NCBI GenBank assembly: GCA_002342035.1
Contig: DDPE01000049.1
Coordinates: 1-64,000 of the forward strand
DNA length: 64,000 nucleotides
From: Asticcacaulis sp. UBA2476
GTDB lineage: Bacteria; Pseudomonadota; Alphaproteobacteria; Caulobacterales; Caulobacteraceae
Direction of reading: 5' to 3'
Positions 1-7,444 of the stretch are shown here, piece by piece. Positions within the stretch are counted from its first letter, which is position 1. Each line of letters begins with the position of its first letter. The position numbers and the translations under genes are program-made. Below the pieces are notes generated by a model, which was not told the origin of the DNA, made no database searches, and saw nothing but the letters and a program-made list of their open reading frames with translations.

Positions 1-321
1 CCAGGAGCCGAGCATCCGCCCCACCCCAATCTCGCCCCGCTCGGCCGCGAGCACGAACATCGCATTGCCGGTGAACAGCTCCGCCCCCGTCAGCGTGACG
101 AGGATCAGGCCCACCGAAAAGGCGAGGCCGGAGGCGATCTGCTTGGCGCCCGATGCCGGCCCGCCCGCCTGTACGACGAGATATGCGATCGACCCGAACG
201 CGATGAACGCGCCGGCCAGCACCGCGAGCAGCGCCATGCGCCCCACCGGCTCCTCCGCCTTGCGTTCGAAAGCGTCGGGCGCCGCCTCTGCGATCTGTGC
301 CCCGATCAGGTCGTCGGCCAT
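1..321 (-). CDS. Formate/nitrite transporter (FNT) family protein, partial
   Basis: The minus strand reads from an ATG at 321 off the left edge of the window, giving 107 N-terminal residues. After a charged cytoplasmic leader comes a first membrane helix and then a second helix containing SVGLILVTLTGAELFTGN, the segment that is nearly invariant in the FocA/NirC family of pentameric anion channels for formate, nitrite or hydrosulfide. Only about the first third of a usual 270-residue protein is present. Codon use is very GC-rich, matching the flagellar genes to its right and differing from the rest of the window beyond about 2.5 kb. The transported anion cannot be told from this part. Confidence 0.8.
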   Translation of the reverse strand, partial: MADDLIGAQIAEAAPDAFERKAEEPVGRMALLAVLAGAFIAFGSIAYLVVQAGGPASGAKQIASGLAFSVGLILVTLTGAELFTGNAMFVLAAERGEIGVGRMLGSW

Positions 322-464
322 GCCCCGCTTCTCCCTTGTCGTTCGGACCGACAACGCAGAACCGCCATTTCCGGGCCGAAGGCGGCAGATGAAAAAATTC
401 CTAAAGCCGTATCGCCGTCGGTCGTTACTCGCTGTGTCACCTCTCGTGGATAGTGGACGCCGCC

Positions 465-755
465 ATGGACCCGATCGGTTCGAAACCCATTGCCAAGCTC
501 GGCCTCGCGCCGGTCGCCCCGACCTCTCCGGCGGCGCGCATCAGCACGGCCGCCTCGCCGCAGGCGAGCGAGACCGCGCGCTCGTCGATGGTATCGATGA
601 CGCGCGAGATGGCCGCCAAGCCACCCGTCGATGATGAACGCGTGGCCAAGATTCGCAAGGCCGTGGAGGACGGGCGTTTTCCGATCGTCCCCGCCACCAT
701 TGCCGACCGCCTGATCGCCTTCAAGCTCAACTGGAAACCCGATGACGCGGCGTGA
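465..755 (+). CDS. flgM: Negative regulator of flagellin synthesis FlgM (anti-sigma-28)
   Basis: The product is a small protein of 96 residues beginning MDPIGSKP, the usual start of FlgM in this group. The C-terminal half (VDDERVAKIRKAVEDGRFPI, then ADRLIAFKLNW) matches the FlgM helices that bind FliA and hold flagellar sigma-28 inactive until the hook is finished. A GTG at 453 in the same frame would add four residues; the ATG at 465 fits the family better. It overlaps the next gene by 14 bases, so the two are probably translated together. FlgM next to FlgN is the normal arrangement in proteobacteria. Confidence 0.8.
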   Translation: MDPIGSKPIAKLGLAPVAPTSPAARISTAASPQASETARSSMVSMTREMAAKPPVDDERVAKIRKAVEDGRFPIVPATIADRLIAFKLNWKPDDAA

Positions 756-1047
756 CGCACTGGTTCAGGTGATCGACTGCCTCCATGCCGAGATCGCGGC
801 ACTGAAGGCCAACGACACCCGTGCGCTCGAACGCGCCACCGCTGCCAAGCTCGGCCATATCGAGGCAGTCGCCGCCTGCGAGGGCGAGGCGCTGACCGAC
901 GAAACCCGCGCGCTGGCGCACGAGGCGCAGCGGCTCAATGAGACCGCGCGCATCTACGTCAACCTGATGGCGGCAAATGTCCGCCGCCGGCTGCAATCGC
1001 TTGCCGGCACTGCCGTCGCCCCATACCGGGCCGGCGCCTACGCCTGA
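742..1047 (+). CDS. flgN: FlgN-like flagellar export chaperone
   Basis: A 101-residue, almost entirely alpha-helical protein (for example LVQVIDCLHAEIAALKAND) of the size and charge pattern of FlgN, which escorts the hook-filament junction proteins FlgK and FlgL to the export gate. Sequence conservation in this family is weak, so the call rests mainly on its position directly behind flgM, the 14-base overlap, the helical content, and the flagellar genes that follow. The stop codon is followed at once by an inverted repeat that may end the transcript. Confidence 0.6.
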   Translation: MTRRDALVQVIDCLHAEIAALKANDTRALERATAAKLGHIEAVAACEGEALTDETRALAHEAQRLNETARIYVNLMAANVRRRLQSLAGTAVAPYRAGAYA

Positions 1048-1053
1048 CCCTCA

Positions 1054-1135
1054 CGTCAGCCCAGCGGAAGCTGGGATTGCTCGCAGTGATGCCCCGCACT
1101 GAAAGCAAGCGACCCCAGCATTCGCTGGGATGACG
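1054..1135. repeat. Paired inverted repeat of sphingomonad REP type
   Basis: The intergenic stretch holds two copies of a short palindrome: CCCAGCGGAAGCTGGG at 1060-1075 and CCCAGCATTCGCTGGG at 1114-1129. They are bounded by CGTCA on the left and TGACG on the right, so the whole 82 bases forms one larger inverted repeat. Short elements of the form GTCATCCCAGCGAAAGCTGGGA are, to my knowledge, very common between genes of Sphingomonadaceae. None is seen in the remaining 61 kb, which supports a different origin for this end of the window. Confidence 0.65.
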
Positions 1136-1143
1136 GATATAGT

Positions 1144-1158
1144 TGGCACGCCCCTTGC
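1144..1158 (+). promoter_or_regulatory. Sigma-54 (RpoN) promoter
   Basis: The sequence TGGCACG, four bases, then TTGC matches the -24/-12 consensus. The GG at 1145 and the GC at 1157 are 12 bases apart as required, which predicts transcription from about 1170, some 20 bases before the transglycosylase start. Sigma-54 promoters drive middle-class flagellar genes in many alphaproteobacteria, so this probably serves the transglycosylase-flhA transcript. Confidence 0.8.
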
Positions 1159-1191
1159 TGCTGCGCCTCCGAATACGGGGGCCTGATTGCA

Positions 1192-2082
1192 ATGAACATG
1201 CGCGCCGCAGCCGCGGCAGACATACCGATGATGGCATCGAGCCCGCACTCGGCGATCGCCGAGGCGAGCCGGCGCACTGGCATCGACTTCGGCTATCTCC
1301 TCGGCCAGGCGCAGATCGAAAGCGGGATGCGCAGCGGCGCCCGCGCCCGCACCTCCTCGGCGACGGGTCTCTATCAGTTCATCGAACAGAGCTGGCTGGG
1401 CGTCATGAAGGAGCATGGCGCCGAGCACGGCATGGGCTGGGCCGCCGACCGCATCCAGCGCGGCGGCAACGGGCGCTACTACGTCACCGACCCCAATGCC
1501 CGTCAGGCGATCCTCGGCCTGCGTACCGATCCCCGCGCCGCCAGCCTGATGGCCGCCGAGCACGCCGCTGACAACAAGGCCGAGCTCGAAGGGATGCTGG
1601 GCCGCGAAGCGACGGGAACCGACCTTTACATGGCGCACTTCCTGGGGATCGGCGGCGCCAAGAAGTTCCTGTCGCAGATGCAGGCCAACCCCGGCCGTAG
1701 CGCCGCGGGCATGTTCCCCGCCGCCGCGCGCGCCAATTCGAGCATCTTCTTTGCCGAGGGCGGGCGCCCGCGCAGCCTGTCCGAAATCTACGACCGCTTC
1801 GCCGGCAAGCTGGATCGCGGTGCCGAAACCGCCGCGCGCGCGCTGCCCGAGGGGATGCAGTTCGCCATCGCCGACACCGCCGCCCCGCGCATCCCCGGCA
1901 TCGACGTGATCCTGGGCAGCGAGGCGCAGGGCGGGGACGATGCGTGGCTCGAAACCACGCTCGCCAACCTCAACGTGGTGCGCGGGCAGAAGCCCGGGCG
2001 CGTCGACGGCGTCAGCCCCTATCGCCCGACGCCCGAAACCGCGCGTCTCGCCTATCTCATGCTCGCCAATCTGGGGGCCTGA
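1192..2082 (+). CDS. Flagellar-cluster lytic transglycosylase (SLT domain)
   Basis: A 296-residue protein with an SLT/goose-lysozyme fold near the N-terminus: QAQIESGMR (residues about 40-48, with the catalytic Glu in QIES), then TGLYQFIEQSWLG, and further on YMAHFLGIGGAKKFL. Such enzymes cut peptidoglycan so the rod can pass through the wall. No signal peptide is obvious, so export may go through the flagellar system itself. The sigma-54 promoter lies just upstream and the stop codon TGA shares a base with the flhA ATG at 2082. A second ATG at 1198 is an equally possible start. Confidence 0.75.
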   Translation: MNMRAAAAADIPMMASSPHSAIAEASRRTGIDFGYLLGQAQIESGMRSGARARTSSATGLYQFIEQSWLGVMKEHGAEHGMGWAADRIQRGGNGRYYVTDPNARQAILGLRTDPRAASLMAAEHAADNKAELEGMLGREATGTDLYMAHFLGIGGAKKFLSQMQANPGRSAAGMFPAAARANSSIFFAEGGRPRSLSEIYDRFAGKLDRGAETAARALPEGMQFAIADTAAPRIPGIDVILGSEAQGGDDAWLETTLANLNVVRGQKPGRVDGVSPYRPTPETARLAYLMLANLGA

Positions 2083-4145
2083 TGTTCGCTTCGCTTTCCA
2101 AGGGCGGCCTTGCCGGCGCCTCGCGGTCGATGGCGCTGCCCGGCGCGATCTTGCTCCTTGTCGTGCTGATGGTGGTGCCGATTCCGGCCGCTTTGCTCGA
2201 CGTGTTCTTCATCGCCAACATCATGCTCAGCCTCGCGGTGCTGATGGTGGCCCTGAACGCACAGAAGCCGCTCGACTTCTCGTCCTTTCCCACCGTCCTC
2301 CTCTTCGTCACCCTGTTCCGCCTCGGCCTCAACGTCGCCTCGACGCGCGTCGTGCTGGTGCACGGGCATGAGGGCGAGGCGGCAGCGGGGCATGTGATCG
2401 AGGCGTTCGGCACCTTCCTGATCGGCGGCGACTATGTCGTCGGCATCCTCGTCTTCGCGATCCTGATGATCATCAACATGATCGTCGTGACCAAGGGCGC
2501 GGGTCGTGTCTCTGAGGTCAATGCCCGCTTCACCTTGGATGCGATGCCAGGCAAGCAGATGTCGATTGATGCCGACTTGAATGCTGGTGTGATCGATCAG
2601 GAAACCGCCAAAAAGCGCCGCGAAGAGCTCGCGCAAGAATCGGACTTCTTCGGCTCCATGGACGGTGCCTCGAAATTCGTGCGCGGCGATGCGGTCGCAG
2701 GCCTTGTGATCACCGCCATCAACATCGTCGGCGGCATCCTGATCGGCATTATCAATCACCAGATGCCCGCCGGTGAAGCGGCCTCAACCTATATTCAGCT
2801 TACCGTTGGTGACGGTCTGGTCACGCAGATTCCGGCCCTGATCATCTCGATCGCCGCCGGTTTTCTGGTGTCCAAGGCTGGCGTTGATGGCTCGGCTGAT
2901 AAGGCCCTGACCGCACAGTTGGCGCAAAACCCGGTCGTGCTCGGCATGGTGTCGGCGGCGGCGGGCGTGCTGGCGCTGGTGCCGGGGATGCCGATCCTGC
3001 CGCTGGCGGGCATATCGCTGGGGGCCGGGTTCATGGCGTGGCGCATCGGGCGAAAAATGCTGGAGCCGGTTGTGGCCGACCTGCCGCCGCCGGAGCCGCT
3101 CATTCAGGAAGATGAGCCGATTTCCGCCACGCTTGCGATTGATGACGTCAAGATCGAACTGGGCCTGGGATTGTTGGGGCTGATCAACGATCTGGATGGC
3201 CGTAAGCTGACCGATCAGATCAAGGCCCTGCGCCGGACGCTGGCGCAGGAGTACGGCTTTGTCATGCCGAGCGTGCGTATCCTCGACAATATGCGCCTGC
3301 CCCATCAGGGCTATGTCGTGCGCGTCAAGGAAATGGAAGCGGGCTCCGGCGAAGTGCGCATCGGCTCGCTGATGGCGATGGACCCAAGCGGGCGTCAGGT
3401 TGAGCTGCCCGGTGAGCATATGAAGGAACCGGCCTTTGGTCTGCCCGCCACCTGGATTGATCAGGCCTTGCGCGAAGAGGCGACGTTTCTGGGCTACACC
3501 ATCGTTGATCCGGCGACCGTGATCACCACCCACCTGACCGAGATCCTGAAAGACAATATGAGCGATCTGTTGTCCTACGCCGAGCTGACCAAACTTCTGA
3601 AAGACGCACCGGATGATCAGAAAAAGCTGATCGATGACCTGATCCCGTCAGTCGTGCCGGTGGCGACCCTGCAGCGGGTGTTGCAGGCCCTGCTGAAAGA
3701 ACGCGTCTCGATCCGCGATCTGCCCGCGATCCTCGAAGGCTTGGGGGAGGCGGCACCCTATACCAAATCGGTGACCCAACTGGTCGAACATGTTCGTTCC
3801 GGTCTGGGGCGGCAGTTGTGCTGGCATAACCGCGGCGATGACGGCACCCTGCCGATCGTGACCCTGAGCCATGAATGGGAAAATGCGTTCTCAACATCGC
3901 TGGTCGGCACTGGCGAAGAGCGTCAACTGACCATGGCGCCGTCCATTTTGCAGGACTTCATTCGCGGCGTGCGTGACACCTTTGAGCGCGTATCGATGAA
4001 CGGCGAAGTGGCAGTGCTGCTGACCAGCCCGCAGATCAGGCCCTATGTGCGCTCAATTGTGGAACGCTTCCGGCCGACCACCACCGTCATGAGCCAGAAC
4101 GAAATACACCCCAAGGTAAAGCTCAAGACGGTTGGACAAATATAG
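2082..4145 (+). CDS. flhA: Flagellar type III export gate protein FlhA
   Basis: The product is a 687-residue membrane protein of normal FlhA length. Hydrophobic helices fill the N-terminal half, the FHIPEP signature RFTLDAMPGKQMSIDADLNAG lies at about residues 149-169, and the C-terminal half is the cytoplasmic nonameric ring domain that docks chaperone-substrate complexes. The start at 2082 follows a one-base TGATG overlap with the transglycosylase gene. Oddity: up to about 2500 codon choice is extremely GC-rich, and after it TCT, TTG, CCA and GCT codons appear. The change falls just before the FHIPEP motif, so the gene as written may be a hybrid of two organisms' alleles. The stop TAG abuts the stop of the convergent VWA gene. 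Confidence 0.95.
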   Translation: MFASLSKGGLAGASRSMALPGAILLLVVLMVVPIPAALLDVFFIANIMLSLAVLMVALNAQKPLDFSSFPTVLLFVTLFRLGLNVASTRVVLVHGHEGEAAAGHVIEAFGTFLIGGDYVVGILVFAILMIINMIVVTKGAGRVSEVNARFTLDAMPGKQMSIDADLNAGVIDQETAKKRREELAQESDFFGSMDGASKFVRGDAVAGLVITAINIVGGILIGIINHQMPAGEAASTYIQLTVGDGLVTQIPALIISIAAGFLVSKAGVDGSADKALTAQLAQNPVVLGMVSAAAGVLALVPGMPILPLAGISLGAGFMAWRIGRKMLEPVVADLPPPEPLIQEDEPISATLAIDDVKIELGLGLLGLINDLDGRKLTDQIKALRRTLAQEYGFVMPSVRILDNMRLPHQGYVVRVKEMEAGSGEVRIGSLMAMDPSGRQVELPGEHMKEPAFGLPATWIDQALREEATFLGYTIVDPATVITTHLTEILKDNMSDLLSYAELTKLLKDAPDDQKKLIDDLIPSVVPVATLQRVLQALLKERVSIRDLPAILEGLGEAAPYTKSVTQLVEHVRSGLGRQLCWHNRGDDGTLPIVTLSHEWENAFSTSLVGTGEERQLTMAPSILQDFIRGVRDTFERVSMNGEVAVLLTSPQIRPYVRSIVERFRPTTTVMSQNEIHPKVKLKTVGQI

Positions 4146-5072
4146 CTATGTAACTTTGTTTGAAATATCCTGATAATTTATCAGGGAATAGAGTTGGTCA
4201 AGGACGGCTTCACCAAGTTCATTTGCCGTATGTAAGACCTTTGCGTTTTTATAGTACCGGCTGACATCAAAGCCGACACCGACAGCGCCAACTCTCAGGT
4301 TGGGTATGGCCTCAAGATGATCCACAACGTCTTTTAGATGATTGTGCAGAATATCCGCGCCATTTTCCATGAGCGTACTGTCGTCAACCGGTGCTCCGTC
4401 AGATATCACGAGCAGAATTTTCCTCATTTCTGCCCTGTGCGACAGTCTCGACCAAGCCCACTCCAAAGCTTCGCCATCCACATTTTCTTTCGGCAAATCT
4501 GGCCGTAACATTGCCCTGAAATCATAACTGCCTGCTGAGGTGCGCATGTCGTTTGCTTGACGATAAATCACATGCAACAGATCGCATAGACGACCGGGAG
4601 TTTTGGGTTGGCGACGGCTTAACCAGCGCTGTCTTGATAAACCGCCATGCCATTTTGTCGTCGTAAAACCCAGAATTTCCACGGTACAACCAAGGTGTCG
4701 CAAGAAGTCCTGTGCTATGTCAGACGCTGCGGCTGCCATCAGCATCGACTGGGCGCGCATCGAACCCGATTGGTCTATTAAGATGGTGATGCTTGTGTCG
4801 GAAAGGATCGTTTCTGCTATATTTGAGCGTAAATTTTCAGACAGTTTGAGAGCATGTAAATGCGTTTTGGTCTTCCATCCTGACAAAGCATTCAGAAACT
4901 GGTTCCACGTCGCCTCTAAACCCTTAAGGTTTTCTCCGGATAGTGGACCAAGCACGCTATCCAACTCTCTGGCGTGGACAATTCTATCATAGTCGCGCGT
5001 ATAAACCGTGTAGACGGTATTATTGCGCTGTTTTAGCCAAAATCTTTCTAAAAACCCCAATGATATTGCCAT
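4146..5072 (-). CDS. Orphan CobT-like von Willebrand factor A protein
   Basis: The 308-residue product resembles the C-terminal VWA half of cobaltochelatase subunit CobT. It has the MIDAS motif ILIDQSGSM at about residues 97-105, EILGFTTTKWHGG, RWLSRRQPKTPGRLCDLLH, NVDGEALEWAWSRL, and KILLVISDGAPVDDSTL. In CobNST this domain is coupled to an AAA+ motor for metal insertion. Here no cobS or cobN is nearby and the long acidic N-terminal region of CobT is missing, so a role in cobalamin synthesis is doubtful. The gene is clearly more AT-rich than its neighbours, which suggests transfer. Its stop codon lies directly against the flhA stop (TAGCTA serves both). Confidence 0.7.
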   Translation of the reverse strand: MAISLGFLERFWLKQRNNTVYTVYTRDYDRIVHARELDSVLGPLSGENLKGLEATWNQFLNALSGWKTKTHLHALKLSENLRSNIAETILSDTSITILIDQSGSMRAQSMLMAAAASDIAQDFLRHLGCTVEILGFTTTKWHGGLSRQRWLSRRQPKTPGRLCDLLHVIYRQANDMRTSAGSYDFRAMLRPDLPKENVDGEALEWAWSRLSHRAEMRKILLVISDGAPVDDSTLMENGADILHNHLKDVVDHLEAIPNLRVGAVGVGFDVSRYYKNAKVLHTANELGEAVLDQLYSLINYQDISNKVT

Positions 5073-5145
5073 AGGGCAAAGTAACTATGAACTTGGCTTT
5101 TGGGGAAGCGAAAAGTTATAACTTGATCTGACTGTGCCCATAACT

Positions 5146-5230
5146 CTTGACAGTTATGGTTAAAATCATTTCTAACACCTTTAATGACAAGCACATGACG
5201 GGTTAAAGGGTGCCCAACCTGTAAGGCGTC
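5146..5230 (+). repeat. Direct repeat copy A (decayed copy of a gene start region)
   Basis: This 85-base stretch matches 6888-6971 at about 70 of 84 positions with one single-base gap. Both copies start with CTTGACA, share GTTAAAATCATTTCTAAC and CATGACGGGTTAAAGGGTG, and end in GCGTC. In copy B the end is the promoter, leader and first codons of the DUF4282 gene. Here the ATG has become GTA, so this copy cannot start that protein. The two copies flank the glycosyltransferase gene. Confidence 0.85.
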
Positions 5231-5233
5231 AAG

Positions 5234-6745
5234 TCATTCATTTGATCTAATGGGCCGAGCGGCAGCTGTCCATTCCGTGACCGCGATAATTTCCGGTAGG
5301 CCGTCAATCGCCACGGGCCGGGATGTGCCGTGCGGGGTGAGCAGCCCATTGAGGTTCTTGCTGCGGCGGCTGATGACATACAGGGTGCTGTATTTGGACA
5401 GCAAGGCCGGAACCTGCGCCAGATTAACCTGATTATGCAGCGGCAAATAGGACGTGGTTCCGGGATCAGTGCGGGGCACCAGAATGGTCAGGCGGCAGTT
5501 GATTTCGGCACAATAGCGCTGCATCAGGTGGCCTTGTAATTCATAGCTGGTCAGGACGACGGCGGTCGGGTTTCGTTGGCTGAGCACCTCTGTAATATGT
5601 TGCCACGGTTCCATCTGATACTGGTGGCGCTGGCTGACCGTCTCAAGGCCGGTCGTGGTGATGGCCAGTATGGCCGCGGCGATGGCGGCGCGATGATCGG
5701 GCAGGGCGCAGATCCCTATGGCTACGGCGGCGATGAACGGGCCGGTCCCCCAGTAAAGTGTGCGCGGCAGCATGATGGGGGTTTTCAGGTTCAGCAAAAA
5801 TATCAGGATCGGCACGGCCAGCCCTACCAGTGGCAGGATCAATGCGGGGCGGGCGCGATATTTGACCGCCATATAGACGGCCAGACCGATGAGCACTGCG
5901 GCCCAGAATTTTCCGCCCGGCGCCACCGACTGGAAATTGGGCGCATAGACTTTCCGGATCATGCCTACGGCTTCGGACAGGTTAAGTTGCGGTATCCAGT
6001 TAATGGTCGCGGCATGGTTCATCTGTTGCAAGGTTATGCCGCCCCACCAACTCCACAGGATCAGCACGATGGCTTGCGCCAGCGCCCATTCAATCACGAC
6101 GATCCGGTTGACAGGCCATTGTTTCACCGCCCAGGGGATGAGAAACAGATTGATCAGGACCGGCAGGATGATCAAGGTTGTGTGGCAATAGGCCGCGGCG
6201 CTGACGCTGACGACATAAACACCCAAGGCCCATCGCCTCAAAAGTTGTGGCTCATCCGGTCTCATGATTCGTAAAACGGCATAAAGGGCGGCCAGCGCAA
6301 AGGTTTGCGTGAAAATATAGCCGCGCACCTGAAGGCTGTAGAATATGTTCTGAAACGATATGGCCAAAAGCAGTGCCGCCAACAGGCCCGCTAACGGACC
6401 GCCTATGTCGCGGGCGATCAGGAAGGCTATGAATATGCTGGTGCATCCGGCGATAATCGACAGGCTGCGCAATGCCAAATCGCTGTCCCCGAATAGGGCC
6501 ATCCAGATTTTCAGGAACGTGTAATAGAGCGGCGGGTTGGTTTCGCGGGCCATCCAGTCTGACCACAATAACTGAACCGGCGCGCGCGCAAACGATACCG
6601 AAGCGCTTTCGTCGACCCATAAGGATATGTCGGAAAGATATATCCGCAAAATCAGTGCGCTCAGAATAATGGCACCCAGCACCGCCCACATGACAGGGGC
6701 AGATTTGTAATCCAGCCGATTGATCCAGGCAGTTAATGACATCAT
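5234..6745 (-). CDS. Polytopic membrane glycosyltransferase (GT-C, ArnT/PMT-like)
   Basis: A protein of 503 residues with roughly ten to twelve hydrophobic helices. After the first helix comes LWVDESASVSFAR (Asp45-Glu46), the acidic pair that GT-C enzymes place in the first periplasmic loop to bind metal and lipid-phosphate sugar donor. NPPLYY and QVRGY further on are also typical. Such enzymes move sugars from polyprenyl-phosphate to lipid A, proteins or glycans in the periplasm; the acceptor here is unknown. I chose the ATG at 6745 because the upstream 19 codons look non-coding and GGGGGG precedes it. The gene sits alone between two copies of an 85-bp direct repeat, as if inserted. Confidence 0.75.
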   Translation of the reverse strand: MMSLTAWINRLDYKSAPVMWAVLGAIILSALILRIYLSDISLWVDESASVSFARAPVQLLWSDWMARETNPPLYYTFLKIWMALFGDSDLALRSLSIIAGCTSIFIAFLIARDIGGPLAGLLAALLLAISFQNIFYSLQVRGYIFTQTFALAALYAVLRIMRPDEPQLLRRWALGVYVVSVSAAAYCHTTLIILPVLINLFLIPWAVKQWPVNRIVVIEWALAQAIVLILWSWWGGITLQQMNHAATINWIPQLNLSEAVGMIRKVYAPNFQSVAPGGKFWAAVLIGLAVYMAVKYRARPALILPLVGLAVPILIFLLNLKTPIMLPRTLYWGTGPFIAAVAIGICALPDHRAAIAAAILAITTTGLETVSQRHQYQMEPWQHITEVLSQRNPTAVVLTSYELQGHLMQRYCAEINCRLTILVPRTDPGTTSYLPLHNQVNLAQVPALLSKYSTLYVISRRSKNLNGLLTPHGTSRPVAIDGLPEIIAVTEWTAAARPIRSNE

Positions 6746-6887
6746 CCGGCCCCCCGCTGAATGACACGATAGTGGAGTTAAACCGGTGATTTTGCAATGC
6801 AAAAAATCGCGTCAGGGCTGCGGGTAAATGATACCTCTCATTCCGGTGCGGTCTGCGTTTTAGCGGCACTGCGAACCAAGCTCAGAG

Positions 6888-6971
6888 CTTGACAATCGGG
6901 GTTAAAATCATTTCTAACGCCTTAATGACAAACCCATGACGGGTTAAAGGGTGGCCAGCTTATGAAGCGTC
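6888..6971 (+). repeat. Direct repeat copy B, containing the DUF4282 gene start
   Basis: This is the partner of 5146-5230. It includes a TTGACA hexamer at 6889-6894, the untranslated leader, and the ATG with the first three codons of the gene at 6962. Because this copy is attached to an intact gene, it is probably the parent copy and 5146-5230 the duplicate. Confidence 0.85.
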
Positions 6972-7444
6972 TGATCAAGCAGGTGTTCGGTTCAACCTCT
7001 CCGGGCGATATTTTCTTTGACCTGATTACTTTTGACCGCCTGATTACGCGGCCGGTCATTCATCTGATCTATTGGGCGGGTTTGTCGCTGTTGCTGCTGT
7101 CGGCCTTTGGTGTGCTCGGTGCCACGGTTGGCATCGCCATGCGCGAAGAAGCGCCGTGGGGCTGGTTTCTGGCGGTGCCGTTTCTGATTGGTGGATTGCT
7201 GTTTGTGTTCGCAGGCATACTGCTGTGGCGGTCGTTCTGCGAATTTTACGTCGCCATTTTCCGCATTGCTGACGATCTGCGTTTTCTGCGTAAAGAGGCC
7301 GAAACGGCCAGCCGCCAGGCACCTGTCGCGCCAGCGCCTGAGCCGCGCCCGACCCTTGACCCGCAGGCCCCGATCGATATGGGCGACCCCAAGGATGTGA
7401 TGGATTCGCCCTTTACCAATGTCCGTCCGGCCAAAGAAAATTAG
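6962..7444 (+). CDS. DUF4282 family membrane protein
   Basis: A protein of 160 residues. The N-terminus has the pattern of DUF4282 (FFDLITFDRLITRPVIHLIYW), followed by two membrane helices at about residues 34-58 and 67-90 with a short loop, then a basic cytoplasmic segment (RIADDLRFLRKEAETASRQ) and a proline-rich tail. No enzymatic motif is visible and the family role is unknown. The promoter and start region are duplicated 1.7 kb upstream. Its stop codon overlaps the stop of the convergent xylanase gene by four bases. Confidence 0.7.
   Translation: MKRLIKQVFGSTSPGDIFFDLITFDRLITRPVIHLIYWAGLSLLLLSAFGVLGATVGIAMREEAPWGWFLAVPFLIGGLLFVFAGILLWRSFCEFYVAIFRIADDLRFLRKEAETASRQAPVAPAPEPRPTLDPQAPIDMGDPKDVMDSPFTNVRPAKEN

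Noticed and set aside
4780..4850. A functional cobaltochelatase subunit for cobalamin synthesis
   Set aside because: The CobT N-terminal region and the CobS and CobN partners are missing, so only the VWA domain is supported.
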